From Ornithodoros turicata (Eukaryota > Arthropoda > Arachnida > Ixodida > Argasidae), in contig NC_088206.1 of assembly GCF_037126465.1 (NCBI RefSeq), forward strand, positions 70,807,687-70,871,686: a DNA stretch of 64,000 nucleotides, written 5' to 3'. Shown one piece after another: positions 55,612 to 64,000 of this stretch (position 1 is the first letter of the stretch; each line of letters starts with the position of its first letter). Both the position numbers and the translations under genes were made by a program. The notes below the pieces were generated by a model, which worked only from the letters and a program-made list of their open reading frames with translations, was not told the origin of the DNA and made no database searches.

Positions 55612-55760
55612 TATTTAAAGCGAGCGATAAAAGAGGAACGAGCGCTACTTTCCAGCTACTTCAGTATGAAACAGGTACTGCTTCACTATAGTAGCACCTG
55701 TTTCTTAGTCAAGTAGCTGAAAAATAGCGCTCGTTCCTCTTTTATCGCTCGCTTTAAATA
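55612..55760. repeat. Foldback with 36-bp perfect arms
   Basis: Arms 55612-55647 and 55725-55760 are exact complements, including GCGAGCGATAAAAGAGGAAC. Inner mirrored pieces CAGCTACTT/AAGTAGCTG and GAAACAGGT/ACCTGTTTC extend the hairpin. It stands 30 bases from A4. Confidence 0.7.
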
Positions 55761-56885
55761 AAAGGAAAGAAAGAAGTACTTCCATCGACGTTCGGTGGAA
55801 GCCAGACTTTTTCAAATTCGAAACGACTTTTTTTTTATGATTCCCCCTTCATTCTCAAGTGAGATTCTCATTTCACAATTGTGTACCGTTCGTGTAAATA
55901 GTTGTGAGAATACCGCAAGCTTGAAATCCATTTGGTTGCGAAGTCTCCCTTTAAAAAAAAAAGCTCGAGGTAAGTAACTACCCAAACGCAGTGTAGACAC
56001 GGAAGCTTTTCCACGTTTATATTTTCGGTACTACATTTCGCGTGGTGAATAAATGCAGGAGCAGCGCAAATAAATGTAGGAAGCTACAGCGTCTACTGTT
56101 GGTATTACTGCTTTCGAGTGCTGTTTAATGTTCGAGTGCCTGACTTTTTCCCTTCTTGCTACGCACCTACCTGTAAATAATTACTGGGATGATTTGATGG
56201 AGCGAGCTGGTGTCCTCCATTTTCGTTTTCTCTTCCTTCTCTACTTCTAGAACGTGACGTCACGTACTTTTGGAATGCGTACATCAACTTTGTAAAGGTG
56301 GCTTCACAAGCGAGCACGGTAGCTGTAACGGGCGAAGCAAATATATACGCAGAAAACTAAAAGGGTGGATTAAACCATTACCACAAAGTACACAGGCGGG
56401 CATTTACTTCTGAAAGCTGTTTTACGTGCGCGTTTTAGCGCAAAAAACTTTACTAGCGCGGAGGTAATGGCAGGATCTAATCAGATCAGCTTAGATCTCT
56501 CCTCGTTTTCAAACAGTCAATCGTAGCATATCATGGCACAGATCCTAAATCGGCTCATCGCGAATACTGATCCCCTGTGTCCGGCTTTCATCTTGGTTTT
56601 TATTCATATATTATCTTATCTTATCTTTATACCATAGATATTTCGCGGTGGTCGTACCGGATCAAAAACGTGTGATGGAGAAATAACTATACGCAGAAAC
56701 GTACGAAGAAGCTTAGCTCTTCTTCGGGGCATCCCATTTAGCGAAGCGAAGCTGATAAAAGCATTTAAATTATTTAGTTCACCATCCCGCTTCAAAGCAA
56801 GCTAGGAGGATGAGAATATTTGGCGAACCTAAATGGATTCGATATTTTAGCCGGACGTGGCCGCCTATGGCGCTACGGTAAAAAT
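55761..56885. other. No gene recognised
   Basis: Short frames and a TTATC run at 56606-56622. No coding. Confidence 0.3.
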
Positions 56886-57129
56886 ACATTAAAATTTCAG
56901 AGGTCCCGCCCGGTGCAGTGTCGTTCACCCTATACCGTCAGAGCCCTGCACGAAGGGACAATTTACAAAGCAGACGACACAAACGCAGACGACATAAAAG
57001 CTGTTCCGAAGCAGAAGACATAAATACGCGGTAGCAGACGGCATGAATACTGGACGCGTTTTATAATGGGGCCTACGGAATGAAATATTCAATCCTTATG
57101 AATGAATAAAGCGAATAAAATAACGCGAA
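56886..57129. repeat. Direct repeat, left copy
   Basis: Matches 57701-57928: TGCAGTGTCGTTCACCCTA, GCACGAAGGGACAATTTAC, AAGCTGTTCCGAAGCAGAAG and ATTCAATCCTTATGAATGAA. This copy has an extra GCAGACGACACAAAC unit. It could be one of a pair of long repeats of a retroelement. Confidence 0.75.
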
Positions 57130-57700
57130 GTGAAAGGTTTCACGCTCGAATTGCTCCCAGAAGAAAAGGCGTTAGAGGGCGCGCTGTGTTTGAAATTGAG
57201 AGGCTCATGAACAATGTGGGTCTTCGGGTCCTTATAAAAATTATCCAGTACTCGCTCTTCTATAGGCGGTCTTCTTGCTTCTCTCAAGTGTGTTCGTGGT
57301 GCATTATGATGAGTTATGGTGCTCTTGTTTTCTAATTGTTGTTGTCTTGTTGTCTGTTCGCATTAGCGTTATGTTATGAAGGGCCACTCGATATTTGTTC
57401 TCGCTTGTGGCTGAGGGGCAGATCGCGCGGCTGCTCGCGACGCTGATGCTACGTCACACAGATTCCATTACGTCACGCCGGGAAACTGGGGCGGACCTCT
57501 AAGTGTTAGGCAGCACGGTTCATGGCTGGTTTTTGAGGGCGTTTTTCTAAACTAAACTGTCCAGTGATGAGACACTACGAGACACTGCCGAGCGAAAATA
57601 TTTTGCATCACGGCTCCTGATGAAGCAGGGTATCCAGTCATGCTAAATGTCATTTTATTACTCATTCGGTCTGTTGGTTGGTTGATTGAACAGCATAGAC

Positions 57701-57928
57701 ACATTTAAATTTCAGACGTTTCGCCCGATGCAGTGTCGTTCACCCTACCGTCAGAGCCTGGCACGAAGGGACAATTTACAAAGCAGACGACATAAAAGCT
57801 GTTCCGAAGCAGAAGACATAAATACGCGGTAGCAGACGACATGTATACTGTACGCGTTTTATTATAGGGCCTGCGCAACGAAATATTCAATCCTTATGAA
57901 TGAATAAAGCGAATAAAATAACGCGAAC
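57701..57928. repeat. Direct repeat, right copy
   Basis: Same order as the left copy, 815 bases away. It begins ACATTTAAATTTCAGACG followed by TTTCGCCC. Read on minus, GGGCGAAACGTCTGAAAT resembles the GAAACGTCT end of the hammerhead-like motif at 34864, but no CTGATGA partner is in place. A Penelope-like repeat pair is possible. Confidence 0.65.
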
Positions 57929-57943
57929 GCGAAAATAACGCGC

Positions 57944-58001
57944 GTTCGTTCGTTCGTTGGTCGGTCGGTCGATCGATCGATCGATCGATTGATTGATTGA
58001 T
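57944..58001. repeat. Compound tetranucleotide repeat GTTC-GGTC-GATC-GATT
   Basis: GTTC units pass to GGTC, then GATC, then GATT, each neighbour one base different. It reads like a stepwise drift of a single repeat. Confidence 0.92.
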
Positions 58002-59264
58002 GCCCTTGAATTGAGTGCGTTCCCTGTGTTAGCATCTCTCTTCGGAAATCCATGGCCGTGTGTTCGAACCTCACTGCCCGTGCTCTTGCAATAGACACTT
58101 TCTTCTGTATGAACTTTCGGTTTCGGTTTTACGCTCAGCTGCACAGATGGCACGATCAGCACTCTCAGCGTCATTTGTACGCATTCTTCGCGACAGACAG
58201 TATACAAAGAACCATAACAACGGCACTTCCCCCGGCTAAATTCCTGTTCCGGCGAAACTAATGAGGAACCGGGAACACGTTATTATAAGCGACGCGAGAA
58301 TCTTTCTCAACCTTCAACTAGCGAAAAGGGAAGAAAAGTGTCGGGAAGATTGAACAAAACCTCCCTTCCTGTGCACGCACCCGGCCGAACTCAGCCGTCT
58401 ATGTCAACCGTGTTTTACGAACGCAGTCTGGCAACCGTAGAATGTGCCACGGGTTCTTCTTATTCTAGCGATTGTGAAGAGTGACGGAACGCATGTTTGA
58501 AACAGTTTGAATGGGAAATGGTTTGACGTCACACTTTTGAACAACAACAAATAAATCGTGACTATGACATGGGGTGAAATGTCTCGGTCATCCAGGCTAT
58601 TTTGAGCATCTTCGAATAATGGGAATAGGCGTTATGGCGAGCGGTAGAATAGTGAACGGCATTCATTCTTTCGATTTATTCAGCTTTATTTCACGATCAA
58701 GGTCGTTAAGTGAAAAGGCGTGAAATTGACTTTTTCACTTAGTGTTTGCCTAATAACGTAAAAAGAGAAAAATCGTAGATATATAGAATGAAAAACATAG
58801 GAATAAATAAAAATCAATTGTCAAGTTCACGTAGCCTTCCACGTGATAATAAAGTACATCAATCACTAACACTGTAATCAGTAGCACGATAATAGTATGC
58901 TATTATTGCTATTGTTAATACAACCTTTCCAGCTCGAATAATCTTTCTCGAGTTGCTCTCAGCAACTTTTTCTTCGAGTTTGGCTCACTGGTTCAGTGTA
59001 ATAAAGATCGAGCTATTAATTATTTCATAACGATAATAACATTGACGCAAATCTTATATTAATACGAAATTACTTCCACCGCGTCTGAGTGCACATTTTC
59101 ACCAACAGGTATAGAAAGATAAACAGAGACAAAAATGAAGGGATATTTATCCGAAAGCTCTACCCCTATTTCCACCCGACTAAGATTTAAGGACCCAACT
59201 GAATCATCCCCGGTGTCGGCTTCTGCCCTCTTATCATCCAGCGTCGTCTGCATGCAACCGGAAC
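58002..59264. other. No gene recognised
   Basis: Short frames and AT-rich sequence. Nothing is shared with other intervals. Confidence 0.3.
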
Positions 59265-59480
59265 GAGATGTCACGTATAGAGGAAAAATGGCACAGTTGC
59301 TGCGGCAACCTGCAGCGCGCGCGCAAGACAGAAACAGGAGCGTCCGTCAGTTTGGGGACAGACAGTTGCCCCGGATACTATATCCTAGGGATGGTCGCAA
59401 ATTGTCCCCTTCTTCTCGAAGGGCATATTGCTTGGGATGACCGTAAAATGGGAACAAAATGGGTCGTCGAGCAAATGGAA
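59265..59480 (+). repeat. Dispersed repeat family S, copy 2
   Basis: GATGTCACGTATAGAGG, CGTCAGTTTGGGGACAG, GTTGCCCCGGATACTATA, GGGATGGTCGCAAATTGTCC, matching copy 1 at 24612-24835 on the other strand. Frames are not conserved. Confidence 0.55.
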
Positions 59481-60599
59481 AGGGCGGATTATAGTACGTA
59501 ATTTGGCTTCTTTTTTCTAAACCTTTTTGTATCTGTATCTTTCCAGTCTTGTTTTTCTTTTTTCCTTGTTAGTTCTTTCTTTCTTTTTATTTCTTTTCTT
59601 TTTCGGGGGTATCAGGGTAAGGACACTGCCACTGTACATTACCTTTTTGATCTCTTTTGTGTGAAATGGTGTGTAATTATTTCGAAATACAATCGATAAT
59701 ATATGCCTCTTTCCAAGCACCGTGTTATCTTAATACGCTGACACATCGCACTGTACTATAGTGCCAATAAAAATTCGAGGTGTCGTGACACGACTAAAGT
59801 GACGAGCGGGCAATCCGCCAGAACATGCATTATAACGATATCTCGGTTATAACGATATAACTATTATAACGGTGTATCTCTTACAACGATGCTACTGCTA
59901 CATCGATATGTTACACCTGTATCGAACTCTAAATACTCAACGTGTGGTTCCGCGACTTTTCTTACGCAGTTGAATCTTCCTCAACAGCGTCTACTTGATG
60001 TTATCATGTCTGGCGCCCTCTCATTGGGCGGCGAAATGTTCTCATCCATTCCCGGAGGGACGTCTTCTCTATTCCTACTCGCCTCTAACAGAATAACACG
60101 AAAGTGGCTACCTTCAGGTCGATAACTGCAGCACGTGGCCACAAGCACTAACATCTCGCCGAAAAAACAAAAAATGTTGTAAAGTCAACCCACCAGAGGT
60201 CTCGCTTGTTGGCTCGTTGTTGCCTCAGGAACGATAGCAAATATAGTTGAGTTTCGGAAGGCGGAGAATATTGTGGGCCCTTCTAACGAACGTGGTTGGT
60301 GGAGTGCAAGAAAAACTTTTCCTTTTTTTTTTTTTTTTTCTGTGGGCGGCTGTACCAGCTATGTGTTTTGGTAAAGAAGGTTTTCATCGGAGCTTGAAAA
60401 ACACTCCACTGCTGTTATAATTTCGTTTTATTGCGTTTGAGGTTCGGCTCTTCGAATTAGTCCGACACCAGCAAAAGCAATAAGGTGACGGTGTTGATCA
60501 GATAATATAACTGACGCAGCACGTGTCGAAAAATATCGTAATCGTAATGTGCACTTTTGCGACGGCAAATATCTTTTATTTCGTGTCATCACCACGTCG
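59481..60599. other. No gene recognised; ATAACGATAT-type repeats
   Basis: 59830-59905 repeats TATAACGATAT-like phrases, similar to degenerate pogo-type ends, without a defined partner. A T-run lies at about 60321-60340. Confidence 0.35.
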
Positions 60600-60811
60600 C
60601 AATGGCAGCTACGTAGACAGACTAAGAGAGGACAACAGAAAGAAGTAGGGCACAGAAAGGTTCAATGTACGTCCTGGGCCGACTTCAGGAGGAACTGCGC
60701 CGACAAACGTCTGGAACACCTGCCGGAAATCTCAGGAAAAGCGTCAAACAGCGCAACCAGCGGTAGGATTCGAAGCCACCATCTCCCAGTATTTAGCGTA
60801 ATAATTTCGGT
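60600..60811 (-). mobile_element. tRNA-derived SINE, family C, cut by T
   Basis: GAGGACAACAGAAAGAAG, GTCCTGGGCCGACTTCAGG, AAACGTCTGGAACACC, GTAGGATTCGAAGCCACC. It stops at the left arm of T, so T probably inserted into or truncated it. Confidence 0.68.
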
Positions 60812-61225
60812 GCACGACCTACTAGATCATAATGACAACGTCATAGGCACCCCTTCCCAGCGCCGCATTTGGAAGCTGGCGGTGGCGCTGCTCATCGGCC
60901 CGGTTATTGCTTCCTCAACTTCCACAATACTTTATACTTCAGCTTAACTTAGTATTTTTGTAAAAGCGGTGGACATCCCACGGAAAATGTTTCATTCTAA
61001 AGTTGATTATCATCATCATTCTACTCGTTTTTATAGGAGCTGTTGTTGTCGTCTGCTACGGTTGTCGTACGCTCGCTTCTGCGCGTTCAAAATTCAAATT
61101 TCCATCGTCCAATCATGATGTAGATCTCGCGGGCCGATGAGCAGCGCCCCTAGCGGATAGTGCGGACGGGATCCTCATAGGGGTTGCCGATTATGACATG
61201 GTCGTTATAATCTAGTAGGTCGTGC
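60812..61225. mobile_element. Palindromic element T (414 bp)
   Basis: GCACGACCTACTAGATCATA at the left and the complement at 61225. Inner mirrored parts TGGCGCTGCTCATCGGCCC and GGCCGATGAGCAGCGCC. CATAATGAC and TCGTTATAATC phrases recall pogo-type ends. No target duplication seen. Confidence 0.62.
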
Positions 61226-61857
61226 TTCGCAGTTACCCGCGACGAGGAGATGCTTTATATACGCAGCCGCGCCGCCGGTCACAGTATAGACGTTTAGGTA
61301 ACGTTTGGACATTAGCTTGACGGGAAATGAGCCTGAAATCCGAATAACTCGAGAAAAAGGTCCTGACGCCAGGAATAGAAGGTAGACCCGGTAAGGTTGG
61401 TTGACCTCACCGCTCCATTACACCGGACGGAGAAGAAAAGTAAAAAAAACTAAGAGTAGAAAAAGTCATTTGGCTAATGAGGCAGCAGGACCAGGATGAG
61501 GTGTCCGCCACGGGTCATGAAGGTAAATCAGGATCTGAGTTTAACTAATCAGCTACTTCACCAACACCAACAAAGAACCTGTTTGTAAGCTCCATAAAAG
61601 CCCGTAGGTGAAGTACAAAAAAAAGTCAAAATGATAACCAAATTATCTACTGCATGAACGCTTTCGTTCAGATGGTGCTCTCCGATGATCTATAGCATAT
61701 CACGTCTTTACTTTCCTATATGTAATATTAAATATCCAGGGAGCGTGGTGACGCCACCTTGTGTATAATGTGTGAACTTTCCGATGAGCAGTGGATCCAA
61801 TCCACTTTGATAAGTTGCTACGTTACACACTAGATGGCGCTGCGCTCATGTTCAATC
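61226..61857. other. No feature recognised
   Basis: No coding region or shared repeat seen up to the U target duplication. Confidence 0.3.
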
Positions 61858-62334
61858 CAGAGCCATTTATAGGGAGAGTTTGGCCATTCTCTGATCTTTT
61901 GCCGCCTCGTGGGTGGAGCCTATTTTGACGTCAGAGTCGTCGTTGCACCGCCTAAAAAGACTGTATCCAAGCAGAATCCGCTTATCAGCCATCTGATGCG
62001 CGCCATATTGATGCTGTCCGTCAGCTTTGTTGTCGCAATGAATGAAATTTACAAGAATAACCGGCTTATGACCCACAGCCGCCTCTGATAAAGGGGGGTT
62101 TTGTTGTCAAACTGAAAGAGTTCAAGGGCGAAGGGCTTTCGAAGGACAATGTACGCACGTGTCTTCCCCTCCTTGCATCGTAAACAACGATCAGCATCAA
62201 TATGGCGTCGGCGACCGGCTGACAACGGGACAACAATAGAGCACGGCGAGGGAGGTGGCTTAGCCGTGACGTTGCATGACGCGCTTCAAGTTAGGCTCCT
62301 CCTAATGGCCAAACTCTCCCTATAAACGGCTCTG
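61858..62334. mobile_element. hAT-like MITE U (477 bp)
   Basis: Ends CAGAGCCATTTATAGGGAG and its near-perfect complement (about 31 bases). GTTCAATC is duplicated at 61850-61857 and 62335-62342, a perfect 8-base duplication as made by hAT transposases. Inner GATCAGCATCAATATGGCG has a mirror CGCCATATTGATGCTG. Noncoding. Confidence 0.88.
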
Positions 62335-62507
62335 GTTCAATCATCATTGACGACTGTCCTTGTTTTCGGGCATCCCTTCCGCGTAACAATATCCGTTGCA
62401 AACCGAAAAAGAACCAACTACGTCGTCCACGACACATGACAAGCACGCTGACTGGTGGCGCATCTGACACACATAGCCGAGAACAGCCTTCGAATCCTCC
62501 TCTGAAA

Positions 62508-62676
62508 TGAAAACGGGAGGCGTACGCCTTTTTTGTGACGCTTATGCTGTTGATAATTGTCACAAAAAAAGGCGTACGCCTCCCGCTTTCAACAAATCGG
62601 GCCAGGTATAACGATATCACTCGAGATGACGGTTGGCTAAGAGCGTGCTATGCGGCGAAGTTCATTTTTAAGAGTG
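62508..62676. mobile_element. Palindromic MITE, family A, partial copy 5
   Basis: GAAAACGGGAGGCGTACGCC to TTTTTAAGAGTG at 62676. The left half is missing beyond the centre-proximal part. The centre (GTGACGCTTATGCTGTTG) follows copy 4. Confidence 0.82.
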
Positions 62677-63754
62677 CAGAGTACCGCGCATCGGATACCC
62701 GCACGAAGGATAGTTCCGAAGACAGCCGCAAGCGCGTTTCAAACGGAAAGCAATCAGTGCACGTGCATAGGTGGCGCTCCCTGCGGGATTCCATTAAATC
62801 CTTTCATGTTGGGCGATGTGTGCGAAGCGCATATACCTGAATGGACGGATGGATGGGACGGAATTTGTTGCGTTTAGAACTCAATCTCTCCCTATTCAAT
62901 TTTTTCGCCAACGTCAACATCAATGCATGGGATAGTCGTCTTCGTTCTCTCACGAGAGCTGCAACGTTGAAGCCTCGAATAATGAAAAAAGAGGGAGACT
63001 TTCCAGTACGAATAGTATGAATGTTTGCAGAAACGCTCGTGAAGTCGGCCAAGGATGTGTTATCACGTGCATTCCCGCGCTGCTCCGTCTCCATCTGCTT
63101 ACTTCTGTACGATGCTTACAGCCACTGTTTCTGTGCAGTTACGACACAAAGAAAAATTGAAAAGCAACCTGTGCAGCGTGCAAACAAGGTCCCATAGCGC
63201 ATCTAACAATGTACCGTGCTATAATCACGTAGGCAGGACGCGAAGCCGCGTAAAGGATCCACGTCAGCTTGTAAAGGACCAACAATTTCTTGTCTTCTAG
63301 AACGTTCTCCCCCCCCCCTTTTTTTCTTTTTCGATTGCATGATAGAAGGGCGCACGCTACACCAATATTATTGGTGTAGTCATACGAATATTGCTACTCA
63401 AACATAGTCTTTTCAAGATATCCACAGCTTTTTGAGCCAGTCACAAATTCAACGCGAAACTACCGACGTGAAAGCTTCCCTATTTCCATTCCTATACCTT
63501 ATTTGGTGGAAAGTTTCAAAAATAGACATTTCCTTTGAAGCCCGCCGAAAGATTCCAATATTTTTTTTTGCCATCTCGTCACAAAAGGAATCGGAGGGAG
63601 AGAAGGAAAACAATTTTGTTCCCGGGTGGGTTTATTATGGCTATTCCCGTGCCTGGAACTGAGCGAAGCGATTTTTGAACCCAGCTCCAAATCCCATGTC
63701 CGCACATATTCGTGTCCATTTGACGGGTTGTAAGCAAAAATGAAGGTAGTGTGT

Positions 63755-63786
<32 letters not shown>

Positions 63787-63953
63787 CCTGCTTTTGCCTC
63801 CTTTACAGAAGTGAATCGTATGCGGGTTTCGCGGGTGGCGCTTTATATCCGAACGGATTCCCTGCCGATGTGACGGCTCAGCACACGGTGCCTTCCAGTA
63901 ATGGCGCCGGATCATTTATTCTCCTGGCCCGTATTTTCTCCGTTGTTCCTATA
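62677..63953. other. No gene recognised
   Basis: C-run and T-run near 63309-63326, T-run near 63755-63777. ACACCAATATTATTGGTGTA at 63360-63379 is a perfect 20-base palindrome. No coding. Confidence 0.35.
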
Positions 63954-64000
63954 CCGGGTGTTTCAGTTAAATCCCCGGGCTAAATAATTCGCGAACCGTG
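63954..64000. mobile_element. Possible left end of another CCGGGTGT-type MITE
   Basis: TATA then CCGGGTGTTTCAGTTAAAT is like the CAGGGTGT ends of F1, F2 and R after TA. The window stops before the other end, so this is tentative. Confidence 0.35.

Noticed and set aside
57596..57730. Another hammerhead motif around CTCCTGATGAAGC and GGGCGAAACGTCT
   Set aside because: The CTGATGA and GAAAC parts are on opposite strands and over 100 bases apart, so no core can form.
57701..57928. LTR retrotransposon with 230-bp LTRs
   Set aside because: The repeats lack TG...CA ends and the 570-base interior has no gag, pol, primer-binding site or polypurine tract that I can see.

Overview
The window is about 64 kb of repeat-dense eukaryotic intergenic DNA. 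It shows no bacterial-style gene layout. The one-kilobase palindromic DNA transposons, tRNA-derived SINEs, I-type and CR1/L2-type LINE remains, a mariner relic, a pogo-like MITE array, Penelope-type hammerhead motifs and a short CCTAA-type tract together suggest an arthropod genome. A tick or other chelicerate is my favoured guess, but it is not proven from sequence alone. I found no host gene that I can support. The only convincing coding remains are transposon pseudogenes: a LINE reverse-transcriptase/RNase H 3' part (3578-4991, minus), a LINE RNase H scrap (about 26345-26700, plus) and a damaged mariner transposase (17433-18244, minus).

Region by region: 1-6.1 kb holds a diverged palindromic MITE, C-tract retro-insertions, a 37-bp perfect inverted repeat and the LINE relic with a second retroelement tail inside it. 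6.1-8.5 kb is a 3-bp-TSD MITE (D) split by a 2.07-kb CACTCTTA-ended element (E). 9-16 kb has scattered MITEs, SINEs and LINE ends, including a 0.9-kb palindrome (F1). 16.5-20 kb stacks a second F palindrome, the mariner, a nested foldback (V/N) and three head-to-tail pogo-like MITEs. 21.2-23.3 kb has a palindrome (R) inserted cleanly inside a CACTCTTA-ended MITE (B). 23.9-24.3 kb is a long GTGA microsatellite. 30.9-33.4 kb is an 11-unit, 227-231-bp satellite with higher-order order. 34.8-35 kb, 44.6-44.8 kb and 54.9 kb carry hammerhead-ribozyme-like motifs. 40-43.6 kb has harbinger-like and other MITEs. 48.4-49.6 kb is a SINE holding a MITE which itself holds a MITE and another SINE. 50-53.2 kb repeats this style of nesting and ends in a 25-bp minisatellite. 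54-64 kb has further CACTCTTA elements, paired direct repeats, foldbacks and a hAT-like MITE with a perfect 8-bp duplication.

The main biological message is the nesting history. Several insertions can be proved from the window alone because an uninterrupted relative of the target is also present. They give two-base duplications (TA, TG or CA) for a group of elements that all end in CACTCT(T)A, three-base duplications for D and L, eight for U, and TA for the long palindromes and mariner. Intervals listed as 'no feature recognised' were read on both strands and compared with the rest of the window by eye only.
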